Notes under the pieces: model-generated
Database searches by the model: none
What the model was told of the DNA's origin: nothing
The model's input: the letters and a program-made list of their open reading frames with translations, nothing else
Shown: in pieces, positions 8,034 to 16,922 of the stretch
How positions within the stretch are numbered: position 1 is the first letter of the stretch
How the letters are laid out: each line of letters begins with the position of its first letter
Assembly: GCF_003263785.1 (NCBI RefSeq)
Contig: NZ_JYJK01000056.1
Location: forward strand, 1 to 40,444
Direction: 5' to 3'
DNA length: 40,444 bases
DNA from: Vibrio variabilis
GTDB taxonomy: Bacteria; Pseudomonadota; Gammaproteobacteria; Enterobacterales; Vibrionaceae
Position numbers and translations under genes: made by a program

Positions 8034-8635
8034 ATGAACAAAAAAATCGTCCTAGCAACCGGTAACCAAGGGAAAGTTAAAGAGATGGCAGACCTGCTGT
8101 CAGACTTTGGCTTTGAGGTTCACGCTCAAAGCGAGTTCAACGTTTCTGAAGTCGCCGAGACCGGAACGACGTTTATTGAAAACGCCATCATCAAAGCCAG
8201 ACATGCGGCAAAAGAAACAGGTTTAGCCGCGATTGCGGATGACTCTGGTCTAGAGATTGATTATCTGAAAGGTGCACCTGGCATCTACTCTGCTCGCTAT
8301 TACGGTGAAGGTGCGACGGATAAACTTAACCTAGAAAAAGTGCTTACTGAAATGCAAGGCGTACCAGAAGAGCAAAGAACGGCACGCTTTCACTGTGTAC
8401 TGGTATTAATGCGTCATGAGAGCGATCCAACACCACTAGTTTGTCATGGTAAGTGGGAAGGCCGGATCTTAACGGAAGCATCGGGTGAAAATGGCTTTGG
8501 ATACGACCCTATTTTCTTCGTCCCGGAGGAAGGCTGCGCTTCTGCCGAGCTTGAGCCTGTGCGTAAAAAGCAGCTTTCTCACCGTGGTAAAGCGCTCAAC
8601 GAGCTTTTCGAGACGCTCAAGCTCAAGGTCTGTAA
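8034..8635 (+). CDS. rdgB: RdgB, dITP/XTP pyrophosphatase (frame broken near the 3' end)
   Basis: RdgB hydrolyses non-canonical purine nucleoside triphosphates (dITP, XTP) to monophosphates and so protects DNA. Family marks are [12 protein letters not shown] at 6-17, [14 protein letters not shown], the catalytic [29 protein letters not shown] and LSHRGKAL. As given, the frame runs past its normal end into hemW to 8879. Restoring one G at about 8621 (AAGGCT instead of AAGCT) yields the ending ETLKAQGL and a TAA at 8633-8635, a 200-residue protein (E. coli 197) that stops 3 bp before the hemW start. Confidence 0.9.
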
Positions 8636-8638
8636 ACG

Positions 8639-9808
8639 ATGTCGACGTTATCTGCCATCACTCCACCGCCTCTTAGTTTGTATATTCACATCCCGTGGTG
8701 TGTGCAAAAGTGTCCTTACTGTGATTTCAACTCGCATGCTCAAAAGGGAGAGATACCTCAGCAGGCTTACATCACAGCACTTCTTGAAGATCTGGATGCT
8801 GATATTGCTCGTTATCAACTTACTAACGATGAGCGTCCATTGCACTCGATCTTCATTGGTGGTGGTACGCCAAGCTTAATTGCTCCTGAGCTTATTGAGG
8901 AGCTGTTGGATGGTGTAAGGCAGCGAATCCCATTTCGTGATGATATTGAAATCACCATGGAAGCCAATCCAGGTACTATCGAAGCGGCAAGGTTCAAACG
9001 CTATCAAACTGGCGGTGTGACTCGTATTTCAATCGGTGTTCAGAGCTTCCAGCAACAAAAGCTTGAACGGTTGGGGCGCATTCATGGAGAGAGTGAAGCC
9101 ATCAATGCGGCAAAGCTTGCTCATACTATAGGGCTCAAAAGCTTTAACCTAGATCTAATGCACGGTCTTCCAGAGCAGTCGGTGACGGATGCGCTGAGTG
9201 ATCTGCAGCAAGCCATTGATCTCGCGCCGCCGCATCTCTCTTGGTATCAGCTAACCATTGAACCGAACACCTTGTTCTACTCAAAGCCACCGACCTTGCC
9301 AGACGATGACGATCTTTGGGATATCTATGAGCAAGGCCATAAGATGCTTGAAGAGGCGGGTTACCAGCAGTATGAAGTCTCCGGCTATAGTAAGCCAGGC
9401 TACCAATGTCAGCATAATCTGAACTATTGGCGATTTGGTGACTACCTCGGAATTGGGTGCGGTGCACACGGCAAGTTGAGTTTTTCAGATGGCCGTATTG
9501 TGCGAACCACTAAGGTCAAGCACCCAAGAGGCTATCTCAATATGCTTAAGCCTTACTTGGACTCTGAGACTGAAGTAGAAGCCCAAGATAGACCATTTGA
9601 GTTCTTTATCAACCGGTTACGCCTGTTGGAGGCTTGCCCTAAGGCTGAGTTTACCGAGCGTACAGGATTAAGCTTGAGCGTTATTGAGGCTCCGATGACG
9701 CACTGCATCGACAATGGCTATATTGATGATTTAGGTGATCACTGGATAGTTACCGAGAAAGGAAAGCTGTTTCTCAACGATGTGTTAGAGCAATTTGAAC
9801 TGGAATGA
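8639..9808 (+). CDS. hemW: HemW, radical SAM heme chaperone
   Basis: HemW is a radical SAM protein related to coproporphyrinogen dehydrogenase HemN but lacking its activity; characterised members bind heme and hand it to respiratory enzymes. It has 389 residues. The 4Fe-4S motif CxxxCxxC is C21, C25, C28 ([10 protein letters not shown]). Further marks are the SAM-binding [17 protein letters not shown], the RISIGVQSF strand and the HNLNYWR motif near 260. An extra Cys directly before the radical SAM motif, as in HemN, is not seen. It follows rdgB by 3 bp, so the two are probably coupled. Confidence 0.93.
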   Translation: MSTLSAITPPPLSLYIHIPWCVQKCPYCDFNSHAQKGEIPQQAYITALLEDLDADIARYQLTNDERPLHSIFIGGGTPSLIAPELIEELLDGVRQRIPFRDDIEITMEANPGTIEAARFKRYQTGGVTRISIGVQSFQQQKLERLGRIHGESEAINAAKLAHTIGLKSFNLDLMHGLPEQSVTDALSDLQQAIDLAPPHLSWYQLTIEPNTLFYSKPPTLPDDDDLWDIYEQGHKMLEEAGYQQYEVSGYSKPGYQCQHNLNYWRFGDYLGIGCGAHGKLSFSDGRIVRTTKVKHPRGYLNMLKPYLDSETEVEAQDRPFEFFINRLRLLEACPKAEFTERTGLSLSVIEAPMTHCIDNGYIDDLGDHWIVTEKGKLFLNDVLEQFELE

Positions 9809-9924
9809 TGACCAACCATTACCGTAACTTACTTCTGCAAAAGTAACGGTTTGACTACAATGCGCGCCCGGGAAGACGTTTTACTGTAAGGATGCAGTAA
9901 CTTGTTGAAATTACTTGGCGCTCT

Positions 9925-11784
9925 ATGATCCTTTCGTTATTAAAAATAGTCGTGACGCTGGCACTATTGTCAGTTCTTTCTAAAGTTACTTTTCTTGGTT
10001 GGTATGAAATCAACTATTCAGACACAGCACTGCTGGAGTTTCTGAAAGCGGTTCTTTGGGGAGTACGATTTGACCTGACGGTCTCTCTCCTGCTGACTGG
10101 GTTAAGCTTACTTCTGCTCACACCATTTGCCTATTTTAAGCGCGTGTATCAAGGTCTGTTTCATGTTTGGCTGCTAGCGTGCGGCGCGTGGATTATTTTC
10201 TCGACCATGGGCGATACCATCTATCTTAGCCAAGCGAACCGCCATGTGACGGTTGATCTTCATTTGGGTAAGGGGATGGAGTTTGAGCTACTATCGACTG
10301 TGGCTACCCAGTACGCAGGTCTAATCATCGGAGCGCTTGCGATGTTGGCCGCCTTTATTCTATTGCTACGCAGGTTTCCTCTAAAGATCACCTTCAGTCA
10401 ACGTTGGTACCAATCGGTGTCGGTCGCGCTAGTTTTTATTGTCGTTGTCGTAGCCTCGGTGCGCGGTGGCTTTAGTGATAAACCACAAACACCCATGTAC
10501 GCTTATAAGATTGGTGATATCAATCAGGCTCGTATTGCTTGGAGTGCACCTTACGCGATTACTTACTACTCGCTGGTGGGGGAAGATAAATCAGGCCATC
10601 GCTGGACGCCAGAGCAAAGCCCACAGCAAATGGATGAGCTCAAAACGAAAGTCAACCCTAAGCCGAAAACGAAGGTTAATCGACTCAAGCAGCATGACGT
10701 CGTGCTAGTACTATTGGAAAGCTGGACGGCCTACGATATGCAAAGCTACGGCTCTGAGGTTAATGCCACTCCTAACTTTGATGCACTACGTGATAAATCG
10801 CTATCGACAGAGGCGTTTTACTCCAATGGCTTTCGAACCGTAGAAGGCGTATTTGCAACCATGTGCTCGCAGCCTAACCCAGTTGGTGGCAGTGTGGCCG
10901 GAACTCGTCTAGAGAGCATGCCATACCGCTGTTTGCCGCAACTACTGAAGGAGCGCGGCTGGGAAACGTCTTTTGTTCAAGGCAGTGGTCAAGGCATGGT
11001 CGGTGCATTTGCCCAATCTCTAGGGTTTAGCGACTCCTACGGTAAGTTTGAGTACCCAGATAAGGGGCAAGCTCAAAACTATTGGGGCTATATGGATGAT
11101 GGTATCTACGATTTCGCGTTAGATAAGTTAGCAAGCGCTGGTGATGCACCGCAGTTTGTTACGATTAATACAGGGACTACGCACGATAGCTATCTGCCGA
11201 GAGAGTCTGACTATGTATTTGGTGATGAAACCGATGAGCAAACGCGCCGCAGTGTATTGCACCATGCTGATCAGTCACTGGGACGTTTTGTTGAACGTTT
11301 GAAAGCGCAAACTAAGCGACCAACGCTACTGGTATTGGTCGCTGACCACACTATGGTGGGGGCTAAAAACGATCTCAGGCATGTTTCTATTCCGTTTTTG
11401 ATCCACGGTATCAATATGGAGATTCCGACAGGCACTTTACCTTTCTCTGCATCACACAAAGATGTCGCACCCACGGTAATTGACCTCTTGGGAGGACAAG
11501 TAGGTTGGTTCTCTGGACAAAGCCTGTTAGCGAAAAACTACCAAGAAGGTGCGGATTTTACCGTGAACAACCAGTTCTACTGGCTAGCCAATGACAAAGT
11601 GATCCGAATTAACGCTGAAAGCGGCCAAAAAGAGGCGTGCTATCGAGTCGGTAGCGATACAGTAAGTTTGAAATCATTTGATTGTAGTGAATCGAAACGC
11701 ACCAAGGCTATGTATGAAAACGGCCTTAATTACCTGCTCTATAGTCAGCAGCATTTGTTTGATGGCAGTACTGCGCGCTACTAA
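9925..11784 (+). CDS. LTA-synthase-like membrane sulfatase / phosphoglycerol transferase
   Basis: This inner-membrane enzyme of the alkaline-phosphatase/sulfatase superfamily has 619 residues. Five N-terminal helices (about 3-22, 52-70, 78-97, 131-148, 163-180) precede an extracytoplasmic sulfatase domain beginning near 258. Visible active-site elements are the metal-binding E265 in VLLESW, the nucleophile position T305 in GFRTVEG and the metal ligands in LVADHT. In Gram-negative bacteria such proteins transfer phosphoglycerol or phosphoethanolamine, for example to glucans or lipid A; the substrate here is unknown. ATG 9925 has no Shine-Dalgarno, whereas AAGGA at 9888-9892 fits a TTG at 9902 whose frame (LLKLLGAL) hits TGA at once; one lost base near 9924 would join it to this gene. 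Confidence 0.82.
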   Translation: MILSLLKIVVTLALLSVLSKVTFLGWYEINYSDTALLEFLKAVLWGVRFDLTVSLLLTGLSLLLLTPFAYFKRVYQGLFHVWLLACGAWIIFSTMGDTIYLSQANRHVTVDLHLGKGMEFELLSTVATQYAGLIIGALAMLAAFILLLRRFPLKITFSQRWYQSVSVALVFIVVVVASVRGGFSDKPQTPMYAYKIGDINQARIAWSAPYAITYYSLVGEDKSGHRWTPEQSPQQMDELKTKVNPKPKTKVNRLKQHDVVLVLLESWTAYDMQSYGSEVNATPNFDALRDKSLSTEAFYSNGFRTVEGVFATMCSQPNPVGGSVAGTRLESMPYRCLPQLLKERGWETSFVQGSGQGMVGAFAQSLGFSDSYGKFEYPDKGQAQNYWGYMDDGIYDFALDKLASAGDAPQFVTINTGTTHDSYLPRESDYVFGDETDEQTRRSVLHHADQSLGRFVERLKAQTKRPTLLVLVADHTMVGAKNDLRHVSIPFLIHGINMEIPTGTLPFSASHKDVAPTVIDLLGGQVGWFSGQSLLAKNYQEGADFTVNNQFYWLANDKVIRINAESGQKEACYRVGSDTVSLKSFDCSESKRTKAMYENGLNYLLYSQQHLFDGSTARY

Positions 11785-11805
11785 AGTTTGGTTACAATAG
11801 ATATA

Positions 11806-11838
11806 AAAGAAGCTGGTGGATACCAGCTTCTTTTGTTT
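11806..11838 (+). terminator. Bidirectional terminator between two convergent genes
   Basis: A 12-bp perfect stem (AAAGAAGCTGGT / ACCAGCTTCTTT) with a 4-nt loop has T-rich flanks on both strands. It lies between the end of the membrane sulfatase gene and the end of glsA on the opposite strand. Confidence 0.88.
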
Positions 11839-11856
11839 TAAATCTTGAAAAGGCTA

Positions 11857-12776
11857 TCAGAAAATTGAGCGACCGATTCGTTCAGAAAGCATTTCTAATG
11901 CGCGAGTGCCAGCGAGTGAGTTACCAGACTTATCAAGCTCAGGTGACCAGACTGCAATAGTCATTTCCCCGGAACAATTGCGATGATCCCACCACCCACA
12001 CCAGACTTACCAGGCATGCCTACTCGATACGCGAACTCGCCAGCACCATCATACAATCCACAAGTCGCCAGCAAGGCATTGAGCTGCTTGGTTTGTGTTG
12101 GCGTGATGATTTGCTTTTTGGTGTTGACTGACTGACCTTGGTTAGCAAGATAGCTAAAGGTCTTAGCAAGGTCGACACAGCTCATTTTAAGCGCGCAAGC
12201 GTGAAAGTAGTTATTCAACACAGGGATAACATCGTTGTTAAAGTTACCGAATGAGCGCATCAGATAAGCGATAGCTGCATTCCGGTCGCTATGCATCATC
12301 TCAGACGCAGCCACAATCTTGTCGTAGATAATATGGCTATCGCCAGATAAAACGCGCACAAACTCCAGTAGACGCTGTCTAGGGGCTGAAAGACGGCTCT
12401 GTAGCAAATCAGCCACCACAATAGCACCAGCATTGATGAATGGATTGCGAGGAATACCTTGCTCCATTTCAAGCTGGATAAGCGAGTTAAATGCCTGTCC
12501 AGATGGCTCTTTGCCAACGCGTTGCCAGATTTCCTCAGGCTTATAGAGCATCATGGCGAGCGTTAAACTCAGCGCTTTGGAAATTGATTGAATTGAGAAG
12601 CTTTCTTCCGCATCTCCTGCGGTAATGACTTCACCTTCATTGGTGTAGACTGCGATACCCAATTTGTTATTGGGTACATTGGCAAGCGCAGGGATGTAAT
12701 CGGCGACTTTGCCTTGCCCAATCAGCGGTTTTACTTCGCTTAGGATGGTAGAAAGGATTTGTTTTGTTGGTTTCAT
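11857..12776 (-). CDS. glsA: GlsA, glutaminase (frame broken by 1-base loss near the 3' end)
   Basis: GlsA hydrolyses L-glutamine to glutamate and ammonia. It has the serine beta-lactamase-like fold; the catalytic SxxK is S64-K67 in SFSIQSISK, followed by [14 protein letters not shown] and [11 protein letters not shown]. The frame stops after AIVPGK at 11961; in the neighbouring frame it continues [11 protein letters not shown] to a TGA at 11857. Restoring one C in the plus-strand CCCC at 11967-11970 gives [11 protein letters not shown] and a 306-residue protein, the normal length. ATG 12776 has a GGGAG Shine-Dalgarno upstream; the longer reading from 12815 overlaps the trmB terminator and is unlikely. 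Confidence 0.92.
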
Positions 12777-12803
12777 GGTTATTGTTCTCCCAACATTAGC
12801 GCT

Positions 12804-12832
12804 AAAAAAAGCCAACGTTGGGTTGGCTTTTC
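12804..12832 (-). terminator. Terminator of trmB
   Basis: On the minus strand the stem AGCCAAC / GTTGGCT is followed by seven T. It lies 24 bp past the trmB stop and just upstream of the glsA ribosome binding site. Confidence 0.8.
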
Positions 12833-12855
12833 ATTGATAAACTTTCGCGATTTGC

Positions 12856-13574
12856 TTACGCAGTGCGACGGTACTTGATATCCCAAACACCGTGACCTAG
12901 ACGGTGACCACGAGCTTCAAATTTTGTCAGTGGACGCTCTTCAGGGCGTGGTACAAAATCACCATCAGTGGCAATGTTTTCAAAACCAGGTGCTTCGTTC
13001 ATCACCTCTACCATGTGCTCCGCGTAGTTTTCCCAGTCAGTTGCCATGTGGAAAATACCAGATTCAGGGATAAGCTTGGTTCTTACCATTTCAGCAAAAT
13101 CTAACTGAACAATACGGCGCTTGTGGTGACGCTTTTTGTGCCATGGGTCTGGGAAGAACAGTTGTAGTGTGCTTAGGCTGCCTTCAGGGATCATGTTAGC
13201 AAACACTTCAACCGCATCGTGACACATTACTCGCAGGTTAGTGATACCCGCATCGCGCGCAGAAGAAAGGCAAGCGCCAACACCTGGCTGTGCACTTCAA
13301 TACCGATGAAGTTCTTCTCTGGTGCGTTCTTTGCCATTTCAACCAGTGACGCGCCCATGCCGAAACCGATCTCTAGAACCACAGGGTTGTTGTTACCAAA
13401 CACCTGTTCCCAGTCGAGTAGTGACTCTTGGTAATCAATACCCATCGTTGGCCAGCACGCTTCCATCGCCGCCTCTTGGCCTTTTGTTAGACGTCCTTCG
13501 CGACGAACAAAACTGCGAACTTTGCGAATCAGTTTGCCATCTTCAGTGTATTCGTTAGTAGTCACTTCACTCAT
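12856..13574 (-). CDS. trmB: TrmB, tRNA (guanine-N7)-methyltransferase (frame broken by 1-base loss)
   Basis: TrmB uses SAM to make m7G46 in the tRNA variable loop. SAM-binding motif I is [10 protein letters not shown] and the substrate side has [15 protein letters not shown], diagnostic of the family. The frame is lost after IGIEVHS and resumes one frame over; restoring one G in the plus-strand GG at 13286-13287 gives [20 protein letters not shown] and a 239-residue protein, the same length as in E. coli. The ATG at 13574 (MSEVTTNEY) is preferred over 13595 because an AGG lies 8 nt upstream and homologs start there. It is divergent from mutY. Confidence 0.93.
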
Positions 13575-13727
13575 TGGTTTAGCCTGTTCATTCAATAATC
13601 AGAGCGGGAATTATCCAAAGAATTTGCCATCAAGCAAGCATTATTGGATCAGAAATTCACGCGGTTTTACTTCTGTTACTAAGTGTGGTGCAATTTCCGG
13701 CAAATTATAAGAGAGAAGAGAAACATT

Positions 13728-14773
13728 GTGACGCCTTTTGCACGCTCAATATTAGACTGGTACGACAAATTTGGTCGTAAACAGTTGCCGTGGCAGCAAG
13801 ATAAAACCGCTTATAAAGTGTGGCTGTCTGAGATCATGCTTCAGCAAACCCAAGTCGCGACCGTAATACCGTACTACGAGCGCTTTCTAGAACATTTCCC
13901 AACAGTTGAATCCTTGGCTAACGCGCCACAAGATGAGGTATTGCACCTCTGGACTGGCCTTGGCTACTACGCAAGAGCACGCAACCTTCATAAAGCCGCC
14001 AAAGTGGTCGTAGAACAATATGGGGGTGAATTTCCATTAACCTTAGAAGAGATGAATGCATTGCCGGGTGTTGGTCGCTCAACCGCCGCTGCAGTGCTGT
14101 CCTCGGTTCATAAATTGCCACATGCGATTCTTGATGGGAACGTCAAACGCACCTTGGCTCGCAGTTTTGCAGTGGAAGGCTGGCCTGGGCAGAAAAAAGT
14201 AGAGAACCAGTTGTGGGAGATCGCTGAGCAGCATACGCCTAAAGTTGATACTGATAAGTATAATCAGGCCATGATGGATATGGGGGCGATGGTCTGTACG
14301 CGGAGCAAACCTAAGTGCACACTGTGTCCTATTGAGTCATTGTGTACGGCGAACAGGCAAGGAAATCCCCTCGACTATCCAGCAAAAAGCCTAAGAAACA
14401 AAAGCCAGAGAAAGAGACCTGGTTTGTGATTGTTAAGCACAACCAAGATCTTTGGCTTGCTCAGCGTCCGCAAACGGGGATTTGGGGCGGACTATTTTGT
14501 TTTCCAGAGAGCTCAACAGCGGATATTGAGCCGGTACTTGAAGGGTTAGGCATTCGTAAGGCCATGATAGTCTCCACGGATATTGAGATCGCCTTTAGAC
14601 ATACCTTTAGCCATTACCACCTTGATATCACCCCAATCGTCGTGACGCTGAACCAGCTTCCGACAATGATGATGGAACCGTCTAAAGGTCTTTGGTATAA
14701 CATTAGCCAACCAGAAAAAGTGGGGCTAGCTGCGCCAGTGAAGCAGCTTATAGACACCTTACAACGACATTAA
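13728..14773 (+). CDS. mutY: MutY, adenine DNA glycosylase (frame broken by 1-base loss)
   Basis: MutY removes adenine mispaired with 8-oxoguanine. The start is GTG at 13728 ([21 protein letters not shown]). E35 in SEIMLQQTQ is the catalytic Glu, the helix-hairpin-helix is [13 protein letters not shown] (111-123) and the catalytic Asp is D136 in LDGNVK. The 4Fe-4S cysteines are C190, C197, C200 and C206. The C-terminal NUDIX-like 8-oxoG reading domain begins at [13 protein letters not shown]. The linker is broken: five A at 14384-14388 should be six, which restores [15 protein letters not shown] and a 348-residue protein (E. coli 350). It is the first gene of mutY-yggX-mltC. Confidence 0.94.
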
Positions 14774-14787
14774 TTGAGGATAACATT

Positions 14788-15060
14788 ATGAGCCGTATGG
14801 TTTTTTGTGCTCGTCTACAGAAAGATGCTGAAGGCCTAGACTTTCAACTGTACCCAGGTGAACTGGGTAAGCGTATCTTCGATAACATTTCTAAACAGGC
14901 GTGGGCTGAGTGGCAATCCAAGCAGACGATGCTGATCAATGAAAAGAAGCTGAATATGATGGATCCTGAACATCGTAAGCTGCTTGAAGCTGAGATGGTG
15001 AGCTTTCTGTTTGAAGGCAAAGATGTCGTTATCGACGGCTATACACCGCCATCTGAGTAA
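14788..15060 (+). CDS. yggX: YggX, probable Fe(II)-trafficking / oxidative damage protection protein
   Basis: This 90-residue cytosolic protein has the family's N-terminal CARL motif with Cys7 and the segment FPGxLG-like [18 protein letters not shown]. In E. coli and Salmonella it protects Fe-S clusters from superoxide and is in the SoxRS regulon, which suits its place 14 bp after mutY, whose product carries a 4Fe-4S cluster. The ribosome binding site is TTGAGGA, 7 nt before the ATG. Confidence 0.95.
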   Translation: MSRMVFCARLQKDAEGLDFQLYPGELGKRIFDNISKQAWAEWQSKQTMLINEKKLNMMDPEHRKLLEAEMVSFLFEGKDVVIDGYTPPSE

Positions 15061-15080
15061 TTGACCAAGGAATGAAGCAA

Positions 15081-15105
15081 GCACCACCTTACAGGTGGTG
15101 TTTTT
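15081..15105 (+). terminator. Hairpin terminator between yggX and mltC
   Basis: An 8-bp stem (CACCACCT / AGGTGGTG) with a TAC loop is followed by five T, 20 bp past the yggX stop. It may partly uncouple mltC from mutY-yggX. Confidence 0.8.
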
Positions 15106-15116
15106 AAATGGTATCT

Positions 15117-16253
15117 ATGAAGAAGTTAATCTATTTTTTAACGCCGCTACTGTTGCTCGGTTGTAGTCGTGAGTTCATCGAAAAAATCTACGATGTGAAC
15201 TACGAACCAACCAACCGTTTTGCTAAGAACTTGGCACAGTTGCCGGGTCAGTATGTCAAAGATGTTGCCGCGCTCGATGCGCTTATCAGCAGCTTTAACG
15301 GCAATATCGAGAAGCGTTGGGGTAGCCGCGAAGTTAAAGTCGCGGGTAAAAGTAACTACGTTAAATACATAGATAACTATTTGAGCCGCGCTGAGGTTAA
15401 CTTTAGCAAAGGTTTGATCACCATAGAGACCGTTTCCCCAACGGAACCTGAAAAGCACCTTAAAACGGCTATTGTGACCACGCTGCTTACGCCAGACGAT
15501 CCGTCTAGCGTTGACTTGTTCTCATCAAAAGGCATTACCTTGGAGGGTCAGCCGTTTTTGTACAATCAGGTCGTGGATCAAGAGAAAAAGCCCATTCAAT
15601 GGACTTGGCGCGCGAATCGTTTTGCAGACTACCTGATAGCCAACAAGCTTAAAACCAAGAATGTAGATTATAAGAAGGCGTATTACGTTGAGATCCCTAT
15701 GGTGGCGGATCACTTCAAGCAGCGAAGCTATCAGTATTCGGATATCGTCCGTCGTGCTTCTCAGCGCTACGACATTCCAGAAGATTTAATTTACGCCATC
15801 ATCAAGACTGAGAGTAGTTTTAACCCGTATGCAGTGAGCTGGGCTAATGCCTACGGCTTGATGCAAGTGGTGCCGAAGACAGCAGGGCGAGATGTATTTA
15901 AGCTTGTGAAGAATAAGCCAGGGCAACCAACGCCAGAGTATCTGTTTAATCCAGAGCAGAACATTGATACCGGTACAGCGTATTTCTACATCTTGAAAAA
16001 TCGTTACCTTCGCGATGTGCGTCATCCGCTTTCACTAGAGTACAGCATGATCTCCGCATACAACGGTGGTACTGGCGGTGTACTAAACACCTTCCACCGA
16101 ACAGATAGAAAGCGAGCGATGAACGATCTTAATTCACTGCAGCCGAATCAGGTTTATTGGGCACTGACGAAGAAACACCCAAATGCAGAAGCTCGTCGCT
16201 ATTTGGAGAAAGTCACTAAATTCAAAAAAGATTTTAATGCTGGAAAAGGCTAA
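15117..16253 (+). CDS. mltC: MltC, membrane-bound lytic murein transglycosylase C
   Basis: MltC is an outer-membrane lipoprotein that cleaves the glycan strands of peptidoglycan with formation of 1,6-anhydromuramic acid. From ATG 15117 it has 378 residues. The signal peptide ends in the lipobox LLLGC with lipidated C16. The N-terminal MltC domain (DUF3393) spans about 20-185, and the C-terminal SLT domain has the catalytic Glu in KTESSFNPYAVSWANAYG, then LMQVVPKTAG and SAYNGGTGGVL. The frame opens at 15108, but MKKLIY at 15117 gives the proper signal peptide. The SD is weak. It is followed by the second tRNA operon. Confidence 0.94.
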   Translation: MKKLIYFLTPLLLLGCSREFIEKIYDVNYEPTNRFAKNLAQLPGQYVKDVAALDALISSFNGNIEKRWGSREVKVAGKSNYVKYIDNYLSRAEVNFSKGLITIETVSPTEPEKHLKTAIVTTLLTPDDPSSVDLFSSKGITLEGQPFLYNQVVDQEKKPIQWTWRANRFADYLIANKLKTKNVDYKKAYYVEIPMVADHFKQRSYQYSDIVRRASQRYDIPEDLIYAIIKTESSFNPYAVSWANAYGLMQVVPKTAGRDVFKLVKNKPGQPTPEYLFNPEQNIDTGTAYFYILKNRYLRDVRHPLSLEYSMISAYNGGTGGVLNTFHRTDRKRAMNDLNSLQPNQVYWALTKKHPNAEARRYLEKVTKFKKDFNAGKG

Positions 16254-16338
16254 TTTTGCCAAATTTGTCTAAAACAAATACGATTCGCTGAAAAATGCAG
16301 CGCTTGAACGCTTTTTTAAAGTTTTTTTCAAAAAAGCG

Positions 16339-16367
16339 TTGACGGGAGGGCCGAAAATCCGTTTAAT
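16339..16367 (+). promoter_or_regulatory. Sigma-70 promoter of tRNA operon 2
   Basis: TTGACG (16339-16344) and TTTAAT (16362-16367) have a 17-bp spacer and share the GGCCGAAAA core with the operon 1 promoter. The discriminator that follows, AGCGCCCCG, is GC-rich, which is typical of stringently controlled stable RNA promoters. Confidence 0.78.
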
Positions 16368-16378
16368 AGCGCCCCGTT

Positions 16379-16454
16379 GCCCGGATAGCTCAGTCGGTAG
16401 AGCAGAGGATTGAAAATCCTCGTGTCGGTGGTTCGATTCCGCCTCCGGGCACCA
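16379..16454 (+). tRNA. tRNA-Phe (GAA)
   Basis: This 76-nt tRNA with encoded CCA matches the one at 2144, including some of the 3' spacer (CACAATTTAGATTGTTGGTG). Confidence 0.97.
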
Positions 16455-16510
16455 CAATTTAGATTGTTGGTGTTGTTAACAGAAACACGAGCAATAACAA
16501 ATAAAGTGTC

Positions 16511-16586
<76 letters not shown>

Positions 16587-16593
16587 TTTATTT

Positions 16594-16668
16594 GCTCGAT
16601 AGCTCAGTTGGTAGAGCAGCGGATTGAAAATCCGCGTGTCGGTGGTTCGACTCCGCCTCGAGGCACCA
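16594..16668 (+). tRNA. tRNA-Phe (GAA), second isogene, acceptor stem missing one base
   Basis: The body is a divergent tRNA-Phe with anticodon GAA and a 3' acceptor strand TCGAGGC followed by ACCA. The 5' strand needed to pair is GCCTCGA, but the sequence reads GCTCGA, so one C is missing at about 16595 and the gene is 75 nt instead of 76. The other arms are intact. The loss parallels the single-base losses in the protein genes, so the true gene is probably a normal functional tRNA-Phe. Confidence 0.9.
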
Positions 16669-16720
16669 TTATTTGGTGTTAAGCTGATAATGGTCTTACG
16701 ACCTAGCTTGCACAAATAAT

Positions 16721-16796
16721 TCCCCCTTAGTTCAGTTGGTAGAACGGCGGACTGTTAATCCGTATGTCGCAGGTTCGAGTCCCGCAGGGGGAGCCA
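16721..16796 (+). tRNA. tRNA-Asn (GTT)
   Basis: This 76-nt tRNA with encoded CCA matches the two tRNA-Asn of operon 1. It is the last gene of operon 2 and here is followed by a single terminator without the tandem repeat. Confidence 0.96.
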
Positions 16797-16803
16797 CTTT
16801 AAA

Positions 16804-16833
16804 GAAGGCCGTATCGAAAGATGCGGCCTTTTT
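16804..16833 (+). terminator. Terminator of tRNA operon 2
   Basis: The hairpin AAGGCCGTATC-GAAA-GATGCGGCCTT is followed by a T-run. It is nearly identical to the last hairpin after operon 1 (2887-2917), which suggests that this is the ancestral terminator of both. Confidence 0.85.
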
Positions 16834-16875
16834 GCATTTTAAATTTCTAAACTTTTTAGTCTATTCGTAAAGCAA

Positions 16876-16908
16876 TAAAAAGCCCCGCGAATTCTGCGAG
16901 GCTATTTT
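16876..16908 (-). terminator. Terminator of the antiporter gene
   Basis: Read on the minus strand, AGCCTCGC / GCGGGGCT forms an 8-bp stem with one G-U pair and a 7-nt loop, followed by TTTTTATT, just past the antiporter stop at 16923. Confidence 0.78.
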
Positions 16909-16922
16909 GAGTCAACTTGCTG

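Noticed and set aside
8636..8879. C-terminal extension of RdgB over the hemW 5' end
   Set aside because: It is an artefact of the lost base at about 8621; the sequence after LKLK is hemW in another frame.
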